Below, in pieces: positions 1-5,827 of a stretch of DNA of 10,884 nucleotides. The position numbers were made by a program, and so were the translations under genes. Under the pieces are notes generated by a model, which was not told the origin of the DNA, did not search any database, and worked only from the letters and a program-made list of their open reading frames with translations. The stretch lies in NCBI GenBank assembly GCA_017618435.1, contig JAFZUH010000146.1, positions 1-10,884 on the forward strand. The letters are read 5' to 3'. Numbering within the stretch: the first letter of the stretch is position 1; each line of letters starts with the position of its first letter. This DNA comes from Bacteroidales bacterium. GTDB lineage: Bacteria; Bacteroidota; Bacteroidia; Bacteroidales; WCHB1-69.

Positions 1-126
1 CAGCACTTTTGGGCGATAGGTTACGGGGCGTGGAGTACTGGGGTGATAACGGACAAAATGGTACAGGACTACCTTGAGCATCATCGAGACCAGCCCAATG
101 GAGAGGATTCGTGGATATTGGAATAG
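1..126 (+). CDS. tnpA: IS200/IS605-family transposase TnpA, C-terminal fragment (cut by window edge)
   Basis: The plus-strand frame is open from the first base to a TAG stop at 124-126, giving 41 residues. They include HFWAIGYGAWSTG followed by an ITDKMVQDYLEHH segment and an acidic tail ending in WILE. I recognise this as the C-terminal end of the small single-strand transposases (Y1 HUH family) of IS200/IS605 elements, which are about 150 residues long. The catalytic HUH motif and tyrosine lie before the window or cannot be assigned, so activity cannot be judged. An imperfect hairpin of the type used as the right end of these elements follows at once and supports the call. No TnpB partner is visible on the right side. 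Family recognition is from memory of conserved residues, not from a search. Confidence 0.8.
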   Translation, partial: QHFWAIGYGAWSTGVITDKMVQDYLEHHRDQPNGEDSWILE

Positions 127-151
127 GAAATTTCATCTCCGTGGTATCATA

Positions 152-182
152 AAACCTCTGGACTTGCAGTCCAGAGTGGTTT
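152..182. repeat. Imperfect hairpin, probable IS right end
   Basis: AAACC-TCTGGACT (152-164) pairs with AGTCCAGA (168-175) and GGTTT (178-182), with a TGC loop and a two-base bulge (GT, 176-177). IS200/IS605 transposases recognise hairpins with such bulges near each end. Read on the minus strand, the hairpin is followed by a short run of T, so it may also end transcription coming from the lipoprotein gene. Confidence 0.65.
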
Positions 183-218
183 AGTTAATGCTATAATAGC
201 TGTGCTTAAAAAAGAACC

Positions 219-929
219 CTATAAGATTTCGACTATTTTTTCCTCAATACAGCTAGATGAAAGGGTATAATCTTGTCCACCTATATTCACTGTGATTGAG
301 TGAGTTAGTTTGCGACGTGCTAATACAATATAACCACCCGTAAAGCTATACGGTACAGAAATCGTATCCGTTTCGATTATTTTTATATCTCCGTTACGAA
401 TGTTCTCTGGACGGTGATATGGCATTATCTCACGAGTATATCCATCATCGTAGATTGCAACCTGGTACACTATTTTATATAGAAACTCAAATGATGACTC
501 AAAATCTGCCAAATACATTACCGAATCTATAATAGTTATATAACCATTACGAATTTCACGTAATTTACCACACTCGACAAAAATATCTTCATCAGTGTCT
601 GGAGGATTAAAAGCACCTCTAACAGTATCTCCTCGGTGAGAAGCCTGCAAGCTATCTCTCAATACCGCCCATACGGTATCTTCGGACATACTCTTATATT
701 GTGAACGTACCTTGAGCCATGTTGAATAGGAAAGTATGGTTCCTAATGTATCACCATTAGAGTCCAGCCACGGCATTGAAACAATATCATGCTCCGCTGC
801 TCCATTATCAATCACTTCACTGACCATATTTGTTTGGTCCTTTGTATTGTCTTTCTTCTTTTTACAAGCAGTCATTATTGTTATACCTGCCAATAGTAAT
901 ATACTTATTCTAAAAATTTTTTGTTTCAT
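219..929 (-). CDS. Putative outer-envelope lipoprotein of unknown function
   Basis: The 236-residue product starts with a lipoprotein signal: basic MKQK, a hydrophobic stretch to about residue 18, and the lipobox-like MTAC with the modified cysteine at residue 22, followed by KKKKDN. The lysine/aspartate-rich stretch after the cysteine is common in Bacteroidota lipoproteins. The rest looks soluble, with no further membrane segment. I do not recognise the family. A short motif occurs twice, IRNGYITIIDS at about 126-136 and IRNGDIKIIET at about 177-187, which may reflect a duplicated beta unit. The gene stands alone: the IS end is downstream and 452 gene-free bases lie upstream. The nearest plausible promoter is the minus-strand TATCTTTG at 1293-1300, which would give a leader of about 360 bases. 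That link is inference. Confidence 0.75.
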   Translation of the reverse strand: MKQKIFRISILLLAGITIMTACKKKKDNTKDQTNMVSEVIDNGAAEHDIVSMPWLDSNGDTLGTILSYSTWLKVRSQYKSMSEDTVWAVLRDSLQASHRGDTVRGAFNPPDTDEDIFVECGKLREIRNGYITIIDSVMYLADFESSFEFLYKIVYQVAIYDDGYTREIMPYHRPENIRNGDIKIIETDTISVPYSFTGGYIVLARRKLTHSITVNIGGQDYTLSSSCIEEKIVEIL

Positions 930-996
930 TTTTCAATTATATTTAAATTTTGTTAATTGTATTTTATCTGTGCCGGTATTTGAAAGATTTGCACAT

Positions 997-1023
997 AAAA
1001 AAAGCGTGGCACTTTTTCGCTTT
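997..1023 (-). terminator. Possible intrinsic terminator or attenuator (minus strand)
   Basis: On the minus strand AAAGCG (1023-1018) can pair with CGCTTT (1006-1001) around an 11-base loop, followed directly by a run of T (seven Ts counting from 1003 to 997). The stem is only six pairs, so strength is doubtful. It lies between the 1293-1300 promoter and the lipoprotein start at 929, where it would end a transcript of roughly 290 bases. Its 3' arm can instead pair with a distant arm at 1169-1176. Confidence 0.35.
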
Positions 1024-1176
1024 CATCGGTTATTCTGAGGTTTTCGACGACCTAATCCACCCAATTACAACGAGTAAAGCCCACGCCTTTGGCGGGAGCA
1101 TCCGCTGCTTTACTCTGGGTGGATATTGAAAGTGTCGAAATTTCAGAATAACCAGTGTTAAGCTACTTCGCTTTTT
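999..1176. repeat. Nested inverted-repeat element, possible structured RNA or palindromic mobile element
   Basis: Successive inverted repeats nest inside one another. They are 999-1006 with 1169-1176 (AAAAAGCG/CGCTTTTT), 1007-1013 with 1154-1160, 1028-1038 with 1143-1153 (GGTTATTCTGA/TCAGAATAACC, perfect), 1039-1048 with 1134-1142, 1055-1063 with 1116-1124 (ATCCACCCA/TGGGTGGAT), and 1072-1080 with 1107-1115 (GAGTAAAGC/GCTTTACTC). Two small hairpins sit at the tip (CGCC/GGCG at 1084-1094, AGC/GCT at 1097-1106). The interior is richer in G and C than its surroundings. No plausible protein is encoded. Candidates are a noncoding RNA (6S-like RNAs are also long rods, but I see no diagnostic signature), a cis-acting leader, or a MITE/REP-like dispersed element with 11-bp terminal repeats. 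I see no target duplication. Pairing is counted by eye; no folding energy was computed. Confidence 0.7.
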
Positions 1177-1197
1177 CCTATTTTATAATGTACAAAC

Positions 1198-1205
1198 TAA
1201 ATTTG
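1198..1205 (+). promoter_or_regulatory. Weak candidate plus-strand -7 element (TAAATTTG)
   Basis: TAAATTTG matches the Bacteroidota TAnnTTTG consensus but has no TTTG at the -33 position, and a rightward transcript would run antisense into batA. It lies in a small inverted repeat, ACAAA-CTAAA-TTTGT (1192-1206). It may be chance in AT-rich DNA. Confidence 0.15.
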
Positions 1206-1262
1206 TTTTGTCTCTCTCTTTTATTACCTGATTTTCGTTAATATTTCATTTAATTATAGTCA

Positions 1263-1279
1263 ATTTCCATATTGGAAAT
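1263..1279. promoter_or_regulatory. Palindrome ATTTCCA-TAT-TGGAAAT, possible operator
   Basis: Seven-base arms around a three-base centre. It lies just downstream of the expected start of the minus-strand transcript from the 1293-1300 promoter. A related palindrome lies on the other side at 1328-1339, centred about 62 bp away. The shared half-site TTCCA/TGGAA suggests two binding sites for one dimeric regulator, but no regulator gene is in the window. It could instead act as an RNA hairpin. Confidence 0.4.
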
Positions 1280-1292
1280 ATTTATTGTCCTG

Positions 1293-1300
1293 CAAAGATA
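1293..1300 (-). promoter_or_regulatory. Minus-strand promoter -7 element TATCTTTG
   Basis: The minus strand reads TATCTTTGCAGG here, an exact TAnnTTTG match and the same TATCTTTGCA core found before tRNA-fMet and the cyclo-ligase gene. No clear -33 TTTG is present. Transcription would start near 1286 and run left through the nested repeat toward the lipoprotein gene. It lies downstream of batA, so it does not serve the bat genes. Confidence 0.55.
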
Positions 1301-1327
1301 CAATTTTTTTCCTGAAATTTTATAACT

Positions 1328-1339
1328 TTCCAACTGGAA
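1328..1339. promoter_or_regulatory. Palindrome TTCCA-AC-TGGAA, possible operator
   Basis: Five-base perfect arms around a two-base centre, upstream of the 1293-1300 promoter in the region around -45 to -50. It shares half-sites with the 1263-1279 palindrome, although the centre is one base shorter. Confidence 0.35.
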
Positions 1340-1381
1340 CGTATAAAAATCCTTATTCTATTATTGTTAGGAATTGTCCTT

Positions 1382-2374
1382 TTATGGTCTTATTTTAAGG
1401 ACAGTTTGTCCCAAAACGAATTCCAAGAGGAACAAACAAAGGGCTATGAGCAAGAATGGAAAAAACTCATCGGTTTTATTGATAAATTGTGTTTCAGAAA
1501 TACGACTTTTTTCCATTTTATCAATTTCATCATACACTTGTTTGAGTTTTTCTTTGTTTTGTGCTCTAAAATATTTGCCATTGGTTGTTTGGGCGATATT
1601 GGCAAGCAATTGTTCGTCAATTTCGGTTTTGGCATAAAAAGTTCCGTAAGGAGAAGCGTAAGGTGCTTCACCTATACTTCCACAGCCGATGGTATAAACA
1701 CGAATGCCGAATTCCTTAGCCAAGTCGGCTGCCGAAAGCGGGTCTATATAACCGCTATTGTTCACTCCATCGGACAAAAGAATAATCACCTTGCTTTTTG
1801 CGGTGCTTTCTCTCAATCTGTTGATAGCCGTTCCCAGTCCGTCTCCAATAGCCGTTCCGTCTTCTATTTGTCCGTTTTCGCTGGTTGCCAATGCGTTTAA
1901 CAAAGTGTTGTGGTCGGTTGTTAAAGGACATTTCGTATAGGCTTCGCCGCTATACAATACCAAGCCGATACGGTCGGTTGGCCGGTTTTCAATAAAAGTT
2001 TTGATAACTTGTTTGCAAGCCTCCAATCTGTTGGGACGGAAATCCATCGCCATCATACTGCCTGAAACGTCTAAAGCCATTACAATATCAATGCCTTCAA
2101 TATCAACTTCTTTGTGCGACAAAGAACTTTGAGGGCGTGCCAAGGCTATAATCATAAAACATATTGCCAACATACGACAGACAAAAGGAATATGAAACCA
2201 CCACGTAGTTTGTTTCCGCTTGGCAAATGGAATGGCGGTAGAAACGACAAGAGAAGCATTATCCTTTTTTCTTTTCCAAATGTACCATACAATCAATAAA
2301 GGTATGATTGCCAGCAACCAAAATAAATTAGGATGAACAAACTCTAAATTCTGTATATAATTGATAATGTGCAT
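1382..2374 (-). CDS. batA: BatA-like membrane-anchored von Willebrand A protein
   Basis: The 330-residue protein has the BatA layout: two N-terminal membrane segments (about 17-33 and 62-80), a von Willebrand factor A domain facing the periplasm (about 94-285), and a C-terminal membrane segment (about 304-322). The metal-binding MIDAS residues are intact: DVSGS at 102-106, the threonine in TAIGDG at 174, and the aspartate in LLSDG at 202. In Bacteroides fragilis the BatI operon has been linked to aerotolerance, and the proteins are thought to form a membrane complex for stress tolerance or envelope quality control. The exact reaction is unknown. It is the last gene of this moxR-led operon and starts five bases after the previous stop. 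The C terminus (TVLKIRP) looks complete. Unusually, batB and later bat genes do not follow. Confidence 0.9.
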   Translation of the reverse strand: MHIINYIQNLEFVHPNLFWLLAIIPLLIVWYIWKRKKDNASLVVSTAIPFAKRKQTTWWFHIPFVCRMLAICFMIIALARPQSSLSHKEVDIEGIDIVMALDVSGSMMAMDFRPNRLEACKQVIKTFIENRPTDRIGLVLYSGEAYTKCPLTTDHNTLLNALATSENGQIEDGTAIGDGLGTAINRLRESTAKSKVIILLSDGVNNSGYIDPLSAADLAKEFGIRVYTIGCGSIGEAPYASPYGTFYAKTEIDEQLLANIAQTTNGKYFRAQNKEKLKQVYDEIDKMEKSRISETQFINKTDEFFPFLLIALCLFLLEFVLGQTVLKIRP

Positions 2375-2379
2375 TGTCT

Positions 2380-3306
2380 TTATTTGTTATTTGTTGCAGA
2401 TGCGATTTCTTTTGTAGTTTCAATAAAATTGACCATATCTTTGTATATGGCGGCATTTTCATCGGGGAGGGGTGTGTATTTTGCGAATTTTGCCAAATCA
2501 CACGATTGTAAATTGTTGATTATCTTTTTGATAATATTATTATCTATGTGGATATTTTTTAGTGATGCTTCAATTTCATCATTAACCATTTCCATGGCTG
2601 AAATATCCCACCTGTTATACATATAGGTCCGACATATTTCGCTTAATTGAGTATAATATTCTTTTACATGTCCATTTTGCCATAAGCGTTTTTGTTGCAG
2701 TTGTTCCAAATCGCGTAGGGCTATAATGTGGGCTGGCTCAGTTGGCTTTGGTTTTGCCGTTGTTTGTTTCGGTGTCTTTTTTCGTTTGGACAATTTATAA
2801 ATGGCAAATACCAAAAGTGCAATAATCATTAAGCCAATAAGAATCCACATGACAATGGTTAGTATTTCTTTTAGAGTAATCGGTTCTGCCAAAGGTGCTT
2901 TTATGTCTTTGATTGCCGCTGCCGTATCAACAGGTAAGGTGTTGATAGTGAGTGATAATGTATTTGTATTTCCTAATAGGTTGGAGTCTTGGTCATAAAG
3001 GGCAAAAGGTGCAATAATATGTTCTCCTTCGTTAAATGAGGTGATATGGAGCGTTTGTTTCCATGCGATTCGCCCATTGTTATGCGTTGTATCAATTTGT
3101 CTGTCAATAATTTCCAAACCATCTATGCAGGTGTCGCATAACGAAGGAAACAATACCTTGGCGTTTTGGTCGGTTTCCACGGCAAAAGTTAAGTTCATTT
3201 GGTCGCCAATGAGCATGGCATTGCTATCCAAACGGGCAGAAACTTGTGCCTTTGAGATACTGTTTATCAAAAAGATGGCAATAAAAATTCCAACTATTTT
3301 TTTCAT
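2380..3306 (-). CDS. Bat-operon membrane protein, BatD-like
   Basis: The 308-residue protein has a signal peptide (residues 1-20, likely cleavage after SKA) and a periplasmic beta-rich domain (about 21-140) containing a CDTC cysteine pair at 57-60. One membrane segment follows at about 148-171, then a basic linker (KRKKTPK, then TKPKPTEP-like) and a helical, probably cytoplasmic domain (about 190-308). This is the usual form of the protein encoded between the DUF58 and batA genes in Bacteroidota. It resembles BatD in its N-terminal domain but is much shorter than full BatD. Its start is one base past the DUF58 stop and its stop is five bases before batA, so the three are almost certainly co-translated. 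It probably links the cytoplasmic MoxR/DUF58 pair to BatA in the membrane; this role is inferred from context. Confidence 0.8.
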   Translation of the reverse strand: MKKIVGIFIAIFLINSISKAQVSARLDSNAMLIGDQMNLTFAVETDQNAKVLFPSLCDTCIDGLEIIDRQIDTTHNNGRIAWKQTLHITSFNEGEHIIAPFALYDQDSNLLGNTNTLSLTINTLPVDTAAAIKDIKAPLAEPITLKEILTIVMWILIGLMIIALLVFAIYKLSKRKKTPKQTTAKPKPTEPAHIIALRDLEQLQQKRLWQNGHVKEYYTQLSEICRTYMYNRWDISAMEMVNDEIEASLKNIHIDNNIIKKIINNLQSCDLAKFAKYTPLPDENAAIYKDMVNFIETTKEIASATNNK

Positions 3307-3307
3307 A

Positions 3308-4174
3308 TTAAGAGCGTTTTTTGAAAAATTCTTTTAGTTTAGGTACATAATCTTCATCTGTATATAAACGCACAATATCGGTATTTGTTTGTCTAAAAAT
3401 ATCATTTAGAGTGTGTTCATTGTCGTTCCACCACGTTTGGCAATTTTTTTGCAAATGCTTGTCCGATGTGTTGATAAGGTGAATTTTTCCGCTTTCTGCA
3501 TCTTTTATTTGTACAAATCCGATATTCGGCAAAAAATATTCACCTTTGTCTCTGACTTGCAAGGCGGTAATGTCATGTTTGTTGCCTGCAATTCGCAAGG
3601 CTTGTTTGAAATCGGTATCAATAAAATCGGAAATGATAAAGGTCGTACATTTTTTCTTGATGGCATTGGTTAAATATTGCAAAGCCAAACTTATGTTTGT
3701 GGTTTTTGATTGAGGTTTAAAATTTAACAATTCGCTAATAATCATTAAAATATGTGATTTTCCCTTTTTGGGGGGGATAAATTTTTCCACCTTGTCGCTA
3801 AAAAATATCACACCGACTTTGTCATTGTTGGTAATTGCGGAAAAGGAAAGTACCGCTGCCAATTCGGCAATCAAATCTTGTTTGAATTGGCTTTGTGTTC
3901 CAAACAGGGTGGAAGCACTTATGTCTATAAGCAACATAACGGTAAGTTCGCGTTCTTCTTCAAACACTTTTACGTAGGGCTGTTTGAATCGGGCGGTAAC
4001 ATTCCAATCGATAAATCGCACGTCATCACCGTAGGTGTATGCCCGTACTTCGCTAAAAGCCATACCTCTTCCTTTGAAGGCACTATGATATTGTCCTGCA
4101 AATATTTGTTGAGACAAACTTCGCGTTTTTATCTCAATTTTACGGATTTTTTTCAGTAATTCGGTTGTGTTCAC
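3308..4174 (-). CDS. DUF58 domain protein (von Willebrand A-like fold)
   Basis: The 288-residue protein is soluble, with no membrane segment. It carries the DUF58 hallmark at about 35-62: GRGMAFSEVRAY, then YGDDVRFIDWNVTAR. A MIDAS-like DISAS follows at 84-88, with a second acidic strand end at IISDF (180-184). DUF58 proteins are nearly always encoded beside MoxR ATPases, which are thought to act on them as chaperones or remodelling factors. The order moxR, DUF58, BatD-like, batA matches other Bacteroidota. What is odd is the 309-base gap between moxR and this gene, where direct contiguity is usual. A TTATTTTG sequence on the minus strand at 4219-4226 is one mismatch from a -7 element and could give the gene its own weak promoter. 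Confidence 0.9.
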   Translation of the reverse strand: MNTTELLKKIRKIEIKTRSLSQQIFAGQYHSAFKGRGMAFSEVRAYTYGDDVRFIDWNVTARFKQPYVKVFEEERELTVMLLIDISASTLFGTQSQFKQDLIAELAAVLSFSAITNNDKVGVIFFSDKVEKFIPPKKGKSHILMIISELLNFKPQSKTTNISLALQYLTNAIKKKCTTFIISDFIDTDFKQALRIAGNKHDITALQVRDKGEYFLPNIGFVQIKDAESGKIHLINTSDKHLQKNCQTWWNDNEHTLNDIFRQTNTDIVRLYTDEDYVPKLKEFFKKRS

Positions 4175-4230
4175 AATATAAATTTAATAGCCAATTAATA
4201 GAATTTCTTTTAATGTTACAAAATAAAGTA

Positions 4231-4465
4231 TTAGCCAATATCCTCTACTAATAATTCTTGTATTTGTTCGTCAGACCATTTCATTTGTTCGTTGTCAAGA
4301 AAGAATAGAATTTGTTTATCAATATTTTTAGCGTTGGCAGAAATATTCTCCATTTTCGTTAAATAATGCGTTTAAGTCTATTGATGCAACATATCAGATT
4401 TCATTTTCAAATTCTATCTCTCGAAGTACGTATGTTCCGTTATTAAAAGATATTTTATCCTCCAT
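4231..4465 (-). pseudogene. Decayed small gene inside the moxR operon
   Basis: The 309-base gap between moxR and DUF58 holds the remains of what looks like one small gene of about 75 residues. From ATG at 4465 the frame reads MEDKISFNNGTYVLREIEFE and so on to a TGA at 4394-4396. The same frame then continues sensibly with YVASIDLNALFNENGEY before a second stop at 4328-4330. A different frame (ATG at 4353, stop at 4231-4233, 40 residues) carries the natural continuation AKNIDKQILFFLDNEQ and SDEQIQELLVEDIG. A nonsense mutation plus a frameshift explains both breaks. The composition resembles small acidic hypothetical proteins of Bacteroidota, but I cannot name a family. The 40-residue piece could still be translated. 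Outside the pseudogene (4175-4230 and 4466-4483) I see nothing definite. Confidence 0.55.
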
Positions 4466-4483
4466 AATTTTATATAAAAAATA

Positions 4484-5479
4484 TTATGGAACTTCTACCG
4501 TGTTAAGAATTTCGTTGATAATATCATCTGTTGTAATATTTTCTGCTTCAGCCTCGTAGGTTAATCCAATACGATGACGCATAACCGATGGACAAACGGC
4601 ACGCACGTCTTCAGGAATAACATAGCCACGGCGTTTGATAAAAGCACATGCTTTTGCAGCTAATGCTAAATTGATAGAGGCACGTGGCGAACCGCCAAAA
4701 CTAATGAGCGGAGCAAATTTTTCCAAATGATATTCTTGAGGATAACGGGTAGAGAAAACAATGTCAGTAATATAGTTTTCTATCTTTTCATCAACATAAA
4801 CCTCTCTTACAACCGACCTTGCTTTGATTATATCATCGCAATTGATAACAGCGTGAGTTTCTATATGTTCGTTGTTGATTTGTTGTCTTAATATTGATTT
4901 TTCTTCTTCTTTGGAAGGATAGTTTATCACCACCTTGAGCATAAATCTGTCCAATTGTGCTTCTGGCAGCGGGTATGTACCTTCTTGTTCTATCGGGTTT
5001 TGCGTAGCCATTACTAAAAACGGTTCTTCCAATTTAAAGGTTTGTTCTCCAATGGTTACTTGTCGTTCTTGCATGGCTTCCAACAAAGCACTTTGCACTT
5101 TGGCAGGAGCACGGTTTATTTCATCGGCTAAAATAAAATTGGCGAATATGGGACCTTGTTTAACCATAAATTCTTCATTCCGCTGACTATAAATCAATGT
5201 TCCGATAAGGTCGGCAGGCAAAAGGTCCGGAGTAAATTGTATTCTACTGAATTTTGCGTTGATAGCATTTGATAAAGATTTGATAGCCAAAGTTTTTGCC
5301 AAACCAGGGACGCCTTCTAATAAAATATGGCCATTAGAAAGCAAGCCGATAAGCAGATGGTCTATCATGTGTCTTTGACCAACGATAACCTTTCCCATTT
5401 CCATATTGAGCAAATCCACAAAAGAACTTTCCTGATTGATACGCTCATTTAATGCTTTGATATCTATAACTTCTGACAT
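4484..5479 (-). CDS. moxR: MoxR-family AAA+ ATPase
   Basis: The 331-residue protein has all the parts of a MoxR ATPase: Walker A GVPGLAKT (56-63), Walker B ILADEINRAP (116-125), sensor 1 MATQNP (158-163), the conserved EAQLDRF (174-180), and sensor 2 GGSPRA (262-267). The C-terminal lid extends to residue 331. These ATPases are thought to remodel or activate von Willebrand A partner proteins; here the likely partners are the DUF58 protein and BatA downstream. It is the first gene of the operon, running left. The start is an ATG at 5477-5479. The 233 bases upstream (5480-5712) are very AT-rich, and I find no exact TAnnTTTG on this strand, so the operon promoter is not located. Confidence 0.93.
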   Translation of the reverse strand: MSEVIDIKALNERINQESSFVDLLNMEMGKVIVGQRHMIDHLLIGLLSNGHILLEGVPGLAKTLAIKSLSNAINAKFSRIQFTPDLLPADLIGTLIYSQRNEEFMVKQGPIFANFILADEINRAPAKVQSALLEAMQERQVTIGEQTFKLEEPFLVMATQNPIEQEGTYPLPEAQLDRFMLKVVINYPSKEEEKSILRQQINNEHIETHAVINCDDIIKARSVVREVYVDEKIENYITDIVFSTRYPQEYHLEKFAPLISFGGSPRASINLALAAKACAFIKRRGYVIPEDVRAVCPSVMRHRIGLTYEAEAENITTDDIINEILNTVEVP

Positions 5480-5690
5480 AAGTATTATAATAATATAATG
5501 TTTGTAAAGAAAACGTTCTTTTTTGAAAAATATTACAAGATTCTTCCAAAATCAATATTTTTTTTCGTGTTTTTATCAATATATTTTGATAAAATCCCCA
5601 TTTCTTTTTTATGAAATATATTATATTTGTTTGAAATAGATGTTTTTTTATGTTTTTTGAAAAAAAATTAATACATAATTATTTTTTTTG

Positions 5691-5698
5691 TATCTTTG
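5691..5698 (+). promoter_or_regulatory. Promoter -7 element of the tRNA-fMet gene (TATCTTTG)
   Basis: TATCTTTGCA lies 14 bases before the first tRNA base, as expected if transcription starts near 5705. The upstream sequence is nearly pure A and T, with no clear TTTG at -33. Confidence 0.75.
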
Positions 5699-5712
5699 CA
5701 CCAACGTTATAT

Positions 5713-5784
<72 letters not shown>

Positions 5785-5789
5785 CTTTT

Positions 5790-5817
5790 AAGCCTTACAG
5801 TTCGTAAGGCTTTTATT
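5790..5817 (+). terminator. Intrinsic terminator after tRNA-fMet
   Basis: AAGCCTTAC (5790-5798) pairs perfectly with GTAAGGCTT (5804-5812) around an AGTTC loop, followed by TTATT (a T-rich tail from 5811). It starts six bases after the tRNA and ends about ten bases before the methyltransferase start codon, so it may act as a partial stop between the two. Confidence 0.8.
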
Positions 5818-5827
5818 GTCTAAAACA

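Larger units (their letters stand above)
1..185 (+). mobile_element. Right part of an IS200/IS605-family insertion sequence
   Basis: The element comprises the transposase C terminus and the hairpin at 152-182. The left end lies outside the window and the exact right boundary is uncertain by a few bases, since IS200/IS605 elements have no terminal inverted repeats and make no target duplication. A separate short palindrome, GCTAT-A-ATAGC at 190-200, lies just beyond and could belong to the element or to the 3' end of the lipoprotein transcript. Confidence 0.65.

Noticed and set aside
999..1176. Integron attC site or CRISPR array
   Set aside because: The ends lack the GTTRRRY/RYYYAAC core sites, no integrase is near, and there are no direct repeats with spacers.
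1376..1402. GTCCTT/AAGGAC hairpin at the end of batA as its terminator
   Set aside because: The loop is 15 bases, the stem about seven pairs, and no T run follows on the minus strand.
4394..4396. In-frame TGA read as selenocysteine or tryptophan
   Set aside because: The same small gene also needs a frameshift, no selenocysteine hairpin is evident, and all other genes use normal codons; decay is simpler.
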